This document shows, in pieces, positions 48,988-57,698 of a stretch of DNA of 64,000 bases. The first letter of the stretch is position 1. Each line of letters opens with the position of its first letter. A model generated the notes under the pieces. That model saw only the letters and a list, made by a program, of their open reading frames with translations, was not told the origin of the DNA and ran no database searches. The position numbers and the translations under genes are program-made. Where the stretch lies: contig VGZR01000006.1 of the NCBI GenBank assembly GCA_016872515.1, positions 1-64,000 of the forward strand. The letters run 5' to 3'. This DNA comes from SAR202 cluster bacterium. GTDB taxonomy: Bacteria > Chloroflexota > Dehalococcoidia > Lucifugimonadales > VGZR01.

Positions 48988-50307
48988 TTGCAGACCGATA
49001 CCGGCGTCATACAAGACCTGGTACTCATTTTCGCAATGGCGGCCGGAGCAGGAGTCCTGGCTCATTGGCTCAAACAGCCGGTGGTCCTGGGCTACCTTGT
49101 TGCCGGCGTCATCGTTGGACCGTTCACTCCGGGCCCCAAGGCTGAGCTCGAGTCCTTCCGCTTCCTCACAGAGATTGGGGTGGCGTTGCTCCTCTTCGTG
49201 ATGGGCGCCAGTATGGCACCCGAACGTTTTCGTCAAGTCGGCAGAGTAGTGCTTGTGGGTGGACTGCTTCAGGTCCTATTCACTCTTTCCGTTGGTCTCG
49301 CTCTTATTCCTCTTCTCAGTCTCGACCTCAAGCAAGGAGTCCTCCTTGGAGCTATCCTGGCCCAGTCAAGCAGTGCTGTGATCATCAAGGTACTTGAGAG
49401 CCGGGGCGAGACTGAATCGCTTCATGGCCGTATTGCCGTCGGCATGAGTGTCGTCCAGGATGTGTCATCGGCACCGTTGCTATTGATGCTCCTCGTTTTC
49501 TTCGGGGAAAGCTCTGCCACAGCTGCCTCACTTGGACTGGTGATTGCCGAAGTCTTTGGGCTTGCAGCGGCCACGTACATCTTAGGCAGGTTGCTCTGGT
49601 CGAGGATCTTGGACTGGGTTGGCCGCTTCGGCTCCGGCGAGTTGACTCTGCTTACCACTCTAGCCCTCGCCCTTGGAGGCGCCTTGGTCGTGAGTGCACT
49701 GGGACTTTCTTTCGCTGTCGGCGCGTTCCTCGCGGGGCTGGTCGTGGCCGGTTCCACTTACCGGCAGGATGCCATCGCGCGGATACTCCCTCTGCGTGAC
49801 ATCTTCGCCGCTCTCTTCTTCGTCTCCATAGGAATACTGTTGGATCCTGCGGTAATCATCCAGCAGCCCTGGGCTCTCCTCGGCCTGCTGGCAGCTGTCA
49901 TCGTCGCCAAAGGGCTGGTCTCGACCGGAGTTGTATCGCTCTTTCGCTATCCGCTGGCAACCGCACTGCTTTCCGGGCTTTTGCTGGCACAGATGGGAGA
50001 ATTCGCATTTATCTTGGCGAACATTGGCTTGGACAGAGCGGCCATTGATGAGTCGCTGTTCTCGCTCATCATAGCGGCCGCCATCATCAGTATCGCGGTG
50101 AACTCACTCGTCCTGGACTCGGCGTCTCCTGTGCTGACCACTCTCGCGAGAGTGGTCAGATTACCGCTGCTGGTGAGACATGTCCGTAGGCACGTCCCCT
50201 GGCACCAGTATGCTCCGCGCCCGCCCGTTTCCAAAGGTAGTCCTCAGCCACCTATGGCAAACGATATGCAGAAGGCATCGCACAGGGTCGATGAAGATGA
50301 GGCCTAG
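48988..50307 (+). CDS. CPA2 cation/proton antiporter
   Basis: The 439-residue membrane protein has about twelve helices and Kef-type motifs: KQPVVLGYLVAGVIVGPFTP, the acidic E-I-G-V-A-L-L-L-F turn, LLGAILAQSSSAVIIKVLES, and SFAVGAFLAGLVVAGSTYRQ. It should exchange K+ or Na+ for H+. No TrkA domain follows the transport unit. The TTG start is used because a stop lies six codons upstream. Codon use is less GC-biased than that of the neighbours. It is distinct from the long antiporter at 23460. Confidence 0.88.
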   Translation: MQTDTGVIQDLVLIFAMAAGAGVLAHWLKQPVVLGYLVAGVIVGPFTPGPKAELESFRFLTEIGVALLLFVMGASMAPERFRQVGRVVLVGGLLQVLFTLSVGLALIPLLSLDLKQGVLLGAILAQSSSAVIIKVLESRGETESLHGRIAVGMSVVQDVSSAPLLLMLLVFFGESSATAASLGLVIAEVFGLAAATYILGRLLWSRILDWVGRFGSGELTLLTTLALALGGALVVSALGLSFAVGAFLAGLVVAGSTYRQDAIARILPLRDIFAALFFVSIGILLDPAVIIQQPWALLGLLAAVIVAKGLVSTGVVSLFRYPLATALLSGLLLAQMGEFAFILANIGLDRAAIDESLFSLIIAAAIISIAVNSLVLDSASPVLTTLARVVRLPLLVRHVRRHVPWHQYAPRPPVSKGSPQPPMANDMQKASHRVDEDEA

Positions 50308-51236
50308 GCGATGAAGATAGGTGTCTTCTTCGTGATAAGGCGCTTCTCGGCGGCGATGGCGTCGCGGAGGTATTTGGGCAGGCTGAACATGCCGCGATGG
50401 GTCACGCCGTCGTAGTAGCGCAAGGGGTAGGTGACCCGAGCGGCGATGCGCTTGTCCACCTGCGCGGGCGTGAGCCGCCGCGGGTCGGGGCCGAGCGAGC
50501 CGAAGACGAAGCCCCAGGTGGTCTGAAAGGCGGGGATGAACGATTCGCACTGGCCGAAGACCGGGAACACGCTCGCCAACGTCTTGGCGATGGCCGTGAA
50601 GCAGTTCTTCGCGTACACCGGCCCGGTGGGGCCTGACTGGGCGACCATCATGCCGTTGGGGTTGAGGCGGCGCTTGATGAGGCGGTAGAACTCTTGGGTG
50701 AAGAGCTGCCAGGCCGGGCCTGCCTCCAGCGGGTCGGGCACGTCCACCACCACGACGTCGAAACGCTCCTTGGTCTGTTCCAGGTACTTCAGCGCGTCTT
50801 CGTGACGCAGTTCAAGCCTTGGGTCGTCGAAGGCGCCGCGGTGGAAGACCTGGAGGTGCTTATGGCACAGCTCGACGACCTTCTCGTCTATGTCCACCAT
50901 GACCACGCGCTCGACGGAGCGGTGAGAGAGGGCCTCACGGGCCGTCGCACCCTCGCCGCCGCCTGCGATGAACACACGCTTCGGGTTGGGATGCGCGATC
51001 ATGCTCGGCTGGACGAGGGCCTCATGGAAGATGAACTCGTCGGCCTCGGAGGACTGGCTCTTATCGTCTAGCACCAGGATACGGCCGAGCGCGGCGGTGT
51101 CATGGACAACGACGTGCTGGTAAGGGGTCTTGCCGTCATAGAGCTTGCGCTTGACGAGATAACCGGCGACGAGCCCAGGGGAGACGATCTCAAAATGCCA
51201 GCGTTCGCCGGCCTTCGGCGCGGGTGGCCGCTTCAT
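50304..51236 (-). CDS. speE: Spermidine synthase
   Basis: The 310-residue aminopropyltransferase makes spermidine from putrescine and decarboxylated SAM. It has YQHVVVHDTAALGRILVLDD, QSSEADEFIFHEALVQPSM, the nucleotide-binding VFIAGGGEGATAREAL, and D-V-P-D-P near residue 160. Length and order match the family. It follows speD by 3 bases on the same strand. A few bacterial SpeE proteins prefer other polyamines. Confidence 0.93.
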   Translation of the reverse strand: MKRPPAPKAGERWHFEIVSPGLVAGYLVKRKLYDGKTPYQHVVVHDTAALGRILVLDDKSQSSEADEFIFHEALVQPSMIAHPNPKRVFIAGGGEGATAREALSHRSVERVVMVDIDEKVVELCHKHLQVFHRGAFDDPRLELRHEDALKYLEQTKERFDVVVVDVPDPLEAGPAWQLFTQEFYRLIKRRLNPNGMMVAQSGPTGPVYAKNCFTAIAKTLASVFPVFGQCESFIPAFQTTWGFVFGSLGPDPRRLTPAQVDKRIAARVTYPLRYYDGVTHRGMFSLPKYLRDAIAAEKRLITKKTPIFIA

Positions 51237-51239
51237 GGG

Positions 51240-51626
51240 CTAGGTCCTGTTGGCGACGAGGCTGGACGCCGCGACCTGGGAGATGATGCCGCGCTTGATC
51301 TCGGTGAGTTTGGGACGCTTGCAGCGGAGTTGCTCGATGATGTGGCGGGCAGCATTCTTGGGGTCGAGGGCGACGCCGCAGGTGAAGATGTCTGCAGCGG
51401 CATAGCCGAACTCGGGCCAGGTGTGGATGGATATGTGGGACTCGGCGATGGCGAGGATGCCGGTGACGCCTTGCGGGGAGAACTTATGGAACGATTTGCC
51501 GACGATGGTGACGCCGGCTTTTTCAGCGGCCCAGACCATGGCCTGCTCGACGTGGTGAAGGTCGTCCAGCAGTCCGGGGTCGCATTCCTGTAGTTCGAGA
51601 AGGAGATGTACACCTAGCGCATTCAA
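51240..51626 (-). CDS. speD: S-adenosylmethionine decarboxylase proenzyme
   Basis: The 128-residue proenzyme has the self-cleavage site AESHISIHTWPEFGYAA, where the Ser after Glu becomes the pyruvoyl group, and the later Cys in DIFTCGVALDP. It supplies decarboxylated SAM to SpeE. A TTG is the first usable start, since TGA directly precedes it. The start GVHLLLELQECDP matches family proteins. The two genes form the polyamine operon. Confidence 0.94.
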   Translation of the reverse strand: MNALGVHLLLELQECDPGLLDDLHHVEQAMVWAAEKAGVTIVGKSFHKFSPQGVTGILAIAESHISIHTWPEFGYAAADIFTCGVALDPKNAARHIIEQLRCKRPKLTEIKRGIISQVAASSLVANRT

Positions 51627-51699
51627 TCACCCGCCCCCCTGTCGAGATTTGGCACTGGGCCGGACGCCCGACACGGCGCCGTCCTTCGCACAGAGAGCA

Positions 51700-51727
51700 A
51701 TTATACACTCCTCCCCTCCTCCCGCAA
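51700..51727 (-). promoter_or_regulatory. Promoter of the speD-speE operon
   Basis: On the minus strand TTGCGG is followed after 16 nt by TATAAT (plus coordinates 51700-51705). The leader is about 70 nt. Confidence 0.5.
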
Positions 51728-51796
51728 TACATCTCCCGACCCTTCACAGTTTTCTCGCGGCTCCGTATCGTGTTACCCTTCCCGTGGTTTTCTGCC

Positions 51797-53329
51797 ATGA
51801 CAAACAAGATGCGCGCAATCATCATCGGCGCCGGCCACAATGGCTTGGTGACCGCCGCCTACCTGGCGAGGGCTGGGCTCGATGTCCTAGTGCTGGAGCG
51901 CCGGGACATCGTGGGCGGCGCGTGCGTCACCGAGGAGCTCTTCCCTGGCTTTCGGGTGTCGAGTTGCTCCTACATCTGCCACATGCTCCAGAGCAAGGTC
52001 ATCGATGACCTGGAGCTTCGTAAGCACGGCTTCGAGGTGCATCCGGTTGACCCGTACCGGTTCCAGCCGTTCCCCAATGGCCGGTACATGCTGCTGTGGC
52101 AGGACCACGAGCGCACCGCGGAGGAGGCGGGGCGCATCAGCCGTCGCGACGGCCAGCGCGTCCGCGACTTCTACGCCTTTTGGGGACGCGCGGCCGGCAT
52201 CCTGCATCGCTACTTCCTGAAAGAACCGCCGACGCTGGCCGAGGTGGCCCGCGCCGTGCAAGGCACACCCGACGAGCCCGCCTTCGAACGCATGTTGACG
52301 GGCTCCATCGCCGACCTGGTGGAGGAGCACTTCGAATCGGAAGAGGTGCGTGCAACCTTCCTGGACGCCCAGGATGCAGGCGACCCGCGCGCGCCGGGCA
52401 GCATCGCCGCGATGGGCTACATCATGTGCGACATCTTCACTGAGTTGCGCAACTGGGGCATCCCCCACGGTGGAATGGGCGGCATCACGCAGGCGATGGC
52501 CAGCGCCGCCCGCGCCCACGGCGTGGAGATTCGGACGGGCGTCGAGGTTCGCCGCATCGCGGTGGGACGTGGGCGAGCAACAGGGGTCGTCCTCGCATCG
52601 GGGGAGACGCTGCCCGCCGACGTCGTCGTCTCCAACGCCGACCCGAAGCGTACCTTCTTGGCGCTGCTCGATGCTGCTGACCTGCCGGAAGGTCTTGCAG
52701 ACGGAGTCGGGCGGCTGAAGAGCAACGTCGCTTACTTCAAGTTCCACTGCGCCCTCAGGCGGTTGCCCGACTTCACCCGTTACCTCGGCGCGCGTTACGA
52801 CCTCCGCTTCCTGACCCAGGTGCGCATCTGTCCGTCGGTCGGCTACTTCGAGCAGGCATGGAACGAGGCTCGCAACGGCATCCCGCCAGCCCATCCGGTG
52901 ATGCACATCCAGGTCCCGTCGGTGCTGGACAAGTCCCTCACTGCTCCTGGCACGCACGTCATGTCGGTATGGGGCCTTTACGCGCCGGTGCATCCGCACG
53001 GCGGCACATGGGATGAACTACGCGAACAGGCAGGGCGCAACATCATCGAGACCATCAGCCAGTACGCGCCCGACTTCAAAGAGTGCATCGTGGACTGGCA
53101 ACTCTTTACGCCGTTGGACCTGGAGCGGCGCAACTACCTCACCGACGGCAACATCCGGCACCTGGACATCGTGCCAGGCCAGATGTTCTCGCTGCGCCCA
53201 GGCTACCGCACGCCAGTCGCAGGCTTGTATCTTTGTGGCGCGGGGACGCATCCTGGCGGCGAAGTCACCGGTGCGCCGGGCCACAATGCTGCCCACGCCA
53301 TCTTGCGCGACATGCGGAGAGTCAAATAA
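51797..53329 (+). CDS. FAD-dependent oxidoreductase, PYROXD2/phytoene-desaturase-like
   Basis: The 510-residue product begins with an FAD-binding motif (AIIIGAGHNGLVTAAYLARA), then RRDIVGGACVTEELFPGF, and ends with the family's second FAD contact (GLYLCGAGTHPGGEVTGAPG). The central HGGMGGITQAMASAARAHG matches PYROXD2-type proteins, relatives of carotenoid desaturases. No other carotenoid gene is near, so carotenoid synthesis is not supported. It may act in redox of another lipid or amine. AlaX follows after 35 bases. Confidence 0.86.
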   Translation: MTNKMRAIIIGAGHNGLVTAAYLARAGLDVLVLERRDIVGGACVTEELFPGFRVSSCSYICHMLQSKVIDDLELRKHGFEVHPVDPYRFQPFPNGRYMLLWQDHERTAEEAGRISRRDGQRVRDFYAFWGRAAGILHRYFLKEPPTLAEVARAVQGTPDEPAFERMLTGSIADLVEEHFESEEVRATFLDAQDAGDPRAPGSIAAMGYIMCDIFTELRNWGIPHGGMGGITQAMASAARAHGVEIRTGVEVRRIAVGRGRATGVVLASGETLPADVVVSNADPKRTFLALLDAADLPEGLADGVGRLKSNVAYFKFHCALRRLPDFTRYLGARYDLRFLTQVRICPSVGYFEQAWNEARNGIPPAHPVMHIQVPSVLDKSLTAPGTHVMSVWGLYAPVHPHGGTWDELREQAGRNIIETISQYAPDFKECIVDWQLFTPLDLERRNYLTDGNIRHLDIVPGQMFSLRPGYRTPVAGLYLCGAGTHPGGEVTGAPGHNAAHAILRDMRRVK

Positions 53330-53364
53330 GGCGGCCCCGTGGCCGTTTCTATGGAGAAGGATGT

Positions 53365-54075
53365 ATGACCGAGGTGCTCTGCTACACCGACAGCTATCTG
53401 AAAGAGTTCGATGCCAAGGTTGCCTCGGCTGCGGCCAACGGCGTGGTGCTCGACCGCACGGCCTTCTACCCGGGCGGGGGCGGCCAGCCCTCGGACACAG
53501 GTATCTTCCACGCCGGTGGTGCCCAGTACAAGGTCACGAAGCTCTCTCGGGTAGAGGGCCAGCTTGTCCACGAGATGGAGGGGACGCCGCCCGCCGTGGG
53601 TCAGGCCGTCCACGGCGTCGTGGACTGGGACCGCCGCTACCAGCTCATGCGCACGCACACGGCGCTCCACATCCTTTGCGGCGTTATCTGGCGGGACTTC
53701 GGCGTCCAGGTCACCGGCGGCGACATGAAGACGCTGGCCGCCCGCATGGACTTCGAGTTGGAGAGTATGTCCGCCACCTTCGCGCAGGAGGTAGAGGCCA
53801 AGATCAACGCCGAGGTCGCGGCCGCTCGTCCCATCGCCATCAAGACGCTGCCTCGCGAGGAGGCGTTCCAGATCCCTGACCTCATCCGCACCAAAATCAA
53901 CCTGCTTCCGCCCACCATCCAGCAAGTGCGTGTGGTCGAAATCGTTGGCCTGGACATGCAGGCCGACGGCGGCACCCATGTCGCGAACACCCGCGAGGTC
54001 GGCCGCATCCGCGTCGTCGGCCACGAGAGCAAAGGCCGCATCAACAAGCGCCTCCGCATCGAGGTGGACGCTTAG
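53365..54075 (+). CDS. Stand-alone alanyl-tRNA editing protein (AlaX-like)
   Basis: The 236-residue product removes Ser or Gly wrongly attached to tRNA-Ala. It matches the AlaRS editing half: YPGGGGQPSDTGIF, the His pair in THTALHILCGVIW, and DGGTHVANTREVGRI. The position that is Cys in CGGTHV of AlaRS is Asp here, which may change the metal site or mark a subgroup. Length fits AlaX-M. Full-length AlaRS is encoded at 32626. Confidence 0.88.
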   Translation: MTEVLCYTDSYLKEFDAKVASAAANGVVLDRTAFYPGGGGQPSDTGIFHAGGAQYKVTKLSRVEGQLVHEMEGTPPAVGQAVHGVVDWDRRYQLMRTHTALHILCGVIWRDFGVQVTGGDMKTLAARMDFELESMSATFAQEVEAKINAEVAAARPIAIKTLPREEAFQIPDLIRTKINLLPPTIQQVRVVEIVGLDMQADGGTHVANTREVGRIRVVGHESKGRINKRLRIEVDA

Positions 54076-54130
54076 CTTCTCTCCCCTGACTCCTGGGCCG
54101 GGTTGAAAAGGCGTGCTAAATTGTGCATCA

Positions 54131-54159
54131 CAAACCCATACCCTCTGGGTAGGGGTTTG
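54131..54159 (+). promoter_or_regulatory. Probable copper-repressor operator before csoR
   Basis: CAAACCCATACCC, a TCT centre and GGGTAGGGGTTTG form a 13+3+13 inverted repeat with one mismatch. It lies 16 nt before the csoR ATG. G/C-tract inverted repeats with a TACCC...GGGTA core are typical of CsoR/RcnR-family operators, so self-repression of the operon is likely. Confidence 0.65.
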
Positions 54160-54174
54160 AGTCAGGAGGCGAAC

Positions 54175-54481
54175 ATGGCGATGAAACAAAACGGAACAAA
54201 GCCGAAGCCACATCTGTCAGAGGCCAAGCGGGCCGCGCTCAAGCGGCTGAACTACATGGGGGGGGCACTTGGTCGGTGTGCGGAAGATGGTGGATGAGGA
54301 CAAGTACTGCGTGGGCATCCTCAAACAGACGTTCGCGGTGCGGCGGGCCATCAAGAAGCTTGAAGCGCGACTGTTGGACGGCCACCTGCACTCGTGCGTC
54401 CTGACAGGCATCAAGTACGGGCGGCAGGAGCAGGTGCTGGAGGAACTACTCGAACTGTACGCCCTATCGGAGAGAAGTTAG
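54175..54481 (+). pseudogene. csoR: CsoR-family metal-sensing repressor with frameshift in a G8 run
   Basis: Frame one reads from the ATG at 54175 through LSEAKRAALKRLNYMGG and then goes out of frame at a run of eight G (54257-54264). Frame two continues GVRKMVDEDKYCVGILKQ and GHLHSCVLTGIKYG to 54481. With seven G the two join as a normal repressor of about 101 residues. The copper ligands Cys, His and Cys are present. An AGGAGG site precedes the ATG. The G run may be a sequencing error, a phase-variable switch or a true mutation. Confidence 0.78.
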
Positions 54482-54487
54482 ATAACT

Positions 54488-56902
54488 ATGAAGCCCGTCG
54501 TCACTCCTCAGGCGCCTGGGAGCGGGTCCGGCAAGGCGAAGGACCCGGTATGTGGGATGGTGGTCGAGAAGTCCACCCCGCTGACGGCCAAGCAGGGCGG
54601 GCGCACCTACTACTTCTGCAGCACAGGTTGTGTGCGCACCTTCGAGTCTCCCGAGCAGGAGATGAAAGCGATGCGCCGGCGCGTATCCATCGCTTTGACA
54701 GGGGTCTTCGCCATCGCGGCCCTGCGGGCGGCAGCGTTCATCGCCTTGGCCGCTGGCGCAACCATCGTGACATGGGTGCCGCTCCCTGCCCTACCCTGGC
54801 TCACGTGGGGCCGCCTGTTGTTCGTCATCGTCACGCCCGTGCAGTTCATCGGCGGCTGGTCCTTCTACAAAGGCGCCTGGGCGGCCATCCGGACCCGCAA
54901 CATCAACATGGACTTCCTCATCGCCTTGGGCACGACAACCGCGTACATCTACAGCGTCTTCGTCGTGTTCTTCCCGAGCCTGCTTCCCGTGGACGTGGAG
55001 GAGCGGGACGTCTATTTCGAGGTCTCGGCAGTTATCATCGCCTTCGTGCTCCTCGGCAAGTGCATGGAGGAGGCCATCAAGAAGCGCTCCTCAGCGGCGG
55101 TCAGAAAGCTCATGGACCTGCGCCCCGCCACCGCACGAGTGGTCCGCGACGGCGCGGAGGTCGAGATTCCCGCCGAGGCCATCATGGTGGATGAAACCGT
55201 CGTCGTACGGCCGGGAGAGAAGATCCCCACCGACGGTGTAATCATCGAAGGGACCTCTGCCGCGGACGAGTCCATGCTCACCGGCGAGTCCATGCCCGTG
55301 GAGAAGTCGCTTGGCGCCAAGGTCATCGGCGGCACACTGAACAAGACGGGCCTGCTGCGCTTCCGGGCCACGCGCGTCGGCTCGGAGACCGCACTGGACC
55401 AGATCATCAAGCTGGTCGAGGAGGCGCAGACCAGCACAGCGAAGATCCAACGCCTCGCCGACCAGGTGACCGGCTTCTTCGTCCCCGCGGTGGTGACGAT
55501 GGCGGCGCTGGCCTTCGCTGGTTGGTGGATCGCAGGCGAGTTCCCAACAGGTCTGCTGGCGTTCATCGCGGTGCTCATCATCTCCTGCCCCTGTGCTCTC
55601 GGCATCGCAACGCCGGCTGCCCTGATGGTGGGCGTCGGAAAGGGGGCGGAGGCTGGCATCCTAATCCGTGGCGCTGAGATACTAGAGCGGGCCCAGAAGC
55701 TGACGACCATCGTCTTCGACAAGACCGGCACCCTCACCCGCGGGCAGCCCGCTGTGACCGACGTGCGGGTTCTCGCCGAGTGGCCTGAACCTGAGCTGCT
55801 GCGCTTCGCGGCGACGGTCGAAGCAGGATCGGAGCACCCTCTTGCGCGGGCAATCGTAGCCGCCGCGAGCCACCGAAACCTAGACGTCCCGGCTGTCACT
55901 CAATTCGCTGCAATCCCAGGACACGGCATCCAGGGTCAGGTCGCTGGGCACACGGTGCTCATGGGGAACCGGCGCTTGATGGCGAGAGAAGGTATCGTGA
56001 CCGCAGGCGCCGAGGAAGCGATGTCCACCCTGGAGGCGCAGGGAAAGACAGTTGTGCTCATCGCCGTTGACGGCAAGCTCGCGGGCATCGTCGCCGTGGC
56101 GGACACCATCAAGCCGGAGGCGCAGGAAGCGCTCGACGCGCTCCGCAGCCAGGGCTTGGGCCTCGTCATGCTCACGGGCGACAACCCGCGCACCGCGCAG
56201 GCAATCGCTAAAGAACTCGGCATCGAGCGGGTCATCGCCGAGGTGCTCCCCTCCCAAAAAGCCGAGGTCATCCACGGGCTGCAGCAGCAGGGCGAGGTCG
56301 TGGGCATGGTCGGCGACGGAGTGAACGACGCGCCTGCCCTAGCGACCGCGGACATCGGCATCGCCATCGGCTCCGGCTCGGACGTCGCCAAGGAGACCGG
56401 CGGCATCATCCTCATCCGGGACGACGTCCGCGACGTGGCGACGAGCATCCGCCTCTCTCGGGCGACGATGCGAAAGATCAAGCAGAACCTCTTCTGGGCG
56501 CTGGGCTACAACTCGGCCGCCATCCCCATCGCGGCCGTTGGGCTGCTCAACCCCATCATCGCCGCGGCGGCCATGGCGCTAAGCTCGCTATCCGTCATCG
56601 TCAACTCGGCCCTTCTCAAGCGCGCGAAGGTCTCCGAGATGCAGGGAGCACTGCTCTTCGAAGTCCCTCTGGCCATGAAGCAGGACACAAAGGAGACAGG
56701 CATGAAGATTCCGCTGCTCAGCAAGTCCACCCCGAAGGCCACCGACCCTGTCTGCGGGATGCAGGTGGGTACAGCCAAGCCGCCAGGCGGCACGAAGGAA
56801 CACAAGGGGCAGGCCTACTACTTCTGCAGCTCTGGCTGCAAGGCTGCATTCGGCAAGGACCCGGAGTCGTTTCTTTCGGGCCAACACAAGCCAGCGATGT
56901 GA
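54488..56902 (+). CDS. copA: Copper-type P1B ATPase with N- and C-terminal YHS domains
   Basis: The 804-residue pump exports metal, most likely Cu(I). It has [14 protein letters not shown] (metal site), [17 protein letters not shown] with the phosphorylated Asp, [19 protein letters not shown], and the last helices with YN and [16 protein letters not shown], which mark the CopA group. Instead of HMA domains it has a YHS domain at residues about 17-55 ([11 protein letters not shown] to YFCSTGC) and a second at the C-terminus (DPVCGMQVG to YFCSSGC). It follows csoR by 6 bases in one operon. Confidence 0.92.
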   Translation: MKPVVTPQAPGSGSGKAKDPVCGMVVEKSTPLTAKQGGRTYYFCSTGCVRTFESPEQEMKAMRRRVSIALTGVFAIAALRAAAFIALAAGATIVTWVPLPALPWLTWGRLLFVIVTPVQFIGGWSFYKGAWAAIRTRNINMDFLIALGTTTAYIYSVFVVFFPSLLPVDVEERDVYFEVSAVIIAFVLLGKCMEEAIKKRSSAAVRKLMDLRPATARVVRDGAEVEIPAEAIMVDETVVVRPGEKIPTDGVIIEGTSAADESMLTGESMPVEKSLGAKVIGGTLNKTGLLRFRATRVGSETALDQIIKLVEEAQTSTAKIQRLADQVTGFFVPAVVTMAALAFAGWWIAGEFPTGLLAFIAVLIISCPCALGIATPAALMVGVGKGAEAGILIRGAEILERAQKLTTIVFDKTGTLTRGQPAVTDVRVLAEWPEPELLRFAATVEAGSEHPLARAIVAAASHRNLDVPAVTQFAAIPGHGIQGQVAGHTVLMGNRRLMAREGIVTAGAEEAMSTLEAQGKTVVLIAVDGKLAGIVAVADTIKPEAQEALDALRSQGLGLVMLTGDNPRTAQAIAKELGIERVIAEVLPSQKAEVIHGLQQQGEVVGMVGDGVNDAPALATADIGIAIGSGSDVAKETGGIILIRDDVRDVATSIRLSRATMRKIKQNLFWALGYNSAAIPIAAVGLLNPIIAAAAMALSSLSVIVNSALLKRAKVSEMQGALLFEVPLAMKQDTKETGMKIPLLSKSTPKATDPVCGMQVGTAKPPGGTKEHKGQAYYFCSSGCKAAFGKDPESFLSGQHKPAM

Positions 56903-56919
56903 CGCTGAACCGCTCCCGT

Positions 56920-56948
56920 TTGACCTGGGGCTTCGGCTCCACGATAAT
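56920..56948 (+). promoter_or_regulatory. Promoter of tRNA-Leu
   Basis: TTGACC (56920-56925), a 17-nt spacer and GATAAT (56943-56948) stand about 35 nt before the tRNA. Confidence 0.65.
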
Positions 56949-56983
56949 ACGTCCGCGCACCGTCGCGGTGCTGGGCGTGGCGC

Positions 56984-57071
56984 GCCGAAGTGGCGGAACG
57001 GTAGACGCGACGGTCTCAAAAACCGTTGGGCCGCAAGGCCCGTGTGGGTTCGATTCCCTCCTTCGGCACCA
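56984..57071 (+). tRNA. tRNA-Leu (CAA)
   Basis: The acceptor stem GCCGAAG/CTTCGGC closes the molecule. The anticodon loop CTCAAAA gives CAA, the decoder of TTG. The long variable arm (GGGCCGCAAGGCCC) and TTCGATT T-loop confirm a type II leucine tRNA. CCA is encoded at 57069-57071. Confidence 0.93.
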
Positions 57072-57092
57072 ATCAAAGGGTCGCGTGCAGGT

Positions 57093-57698
57093 ATGTTCTC
57101 CCAGCTAGCCGTTGACGAGCACACGCACCTGCGGCCGTTCGAAGTGGCGGACGCGGAAGCGGCGTTCGGGCTGGTGGACGCGAACCGGCCCCACCTACGG
57201 CGGTGGCTGCCGTGGGTGGACACCGCAACGTCCGTGGAAGATACCCGGGCCTTCTTCAAGAGCTCCCAGGAGCAGGGCGATGCCCGGACGAACCTGTACG
57301 TGGGCATCTGGCACCGCGGCGAATTGGCGGGCTCCATCAGTTTCTATTGGATAGATACCCACAACCGGTGCGCGGCCATCGCCTACGTGCTTGCAGAACG
57401 GTTCCAAGGGCGCGGCCTGGTGACGAAGGCATGCCGGACGCTGGTGAGCTACGGCTTCACGGAGGTGGGGCTAAACCGGCTGGAGATACGTGCGGCGGCA
57501 GAGAACACCCGGAGCCGCGCGGTCGCGGAACGGCTCGGGTTCACGGTCGAGGGCATCGCTCGGCAGGAGCAGCGGCTCCAGGACCGGTACGTGGACATGG
57601 TGGTGTACCCGATGCTGGCGCCAGAGTGGCGCGCCGCATCGGGCCGAACCGAGGGCGTCCTCGGCAGAGTCGAAACGGCAGGAGGCAAACATGGCTAA
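57093..57698 (+). CDS. GNAT-family N-acetyltransferase (RimJ/RimL-like)
   Basis: The 201-residue product has the ribosomal-protein acetyltransferase pattern: HTHLRPFEVADAEAAF, the strand ELAGSISFYWID, the acetyl-CoA loop AERFQGRGLVTKACRTLV and LNRLEIRAAAENTRSRAVAE. It transfers acetyl from acetyl-CoA to a protein N-terminus or small amine. The substrate is not known. It starts 21 bases after the tRNA and overlaps the kelch lipoprotein gene by 8 bases. Confidence 0.85.
   Translation: MFSQLAVDEHTHLRPFEVADAEAAFGLVDANRPHLRRWLPWVDTATSVEDTRAFFKSSQEQGDARTNLYVGIWHRGELAGSISFYWIDTHNRCAAIAYVLAERFQGRGLVTKACRTLVSYGFTEVGLNRLEIRAAAENTRSRAVAERLGFTVEGIARQEQRLQDRYVDMVVYPMLAPEWRAASGRTEGVLGRVETAGGKHG

Noticed and set aside
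51797-53329. Carotenoid biosynthesis gene
   Set aside because: The fold is shared with phytoene desaturases, but the motif set fits PYROXD2-type proteins and no phytoene synthase or other pathway gene is present.
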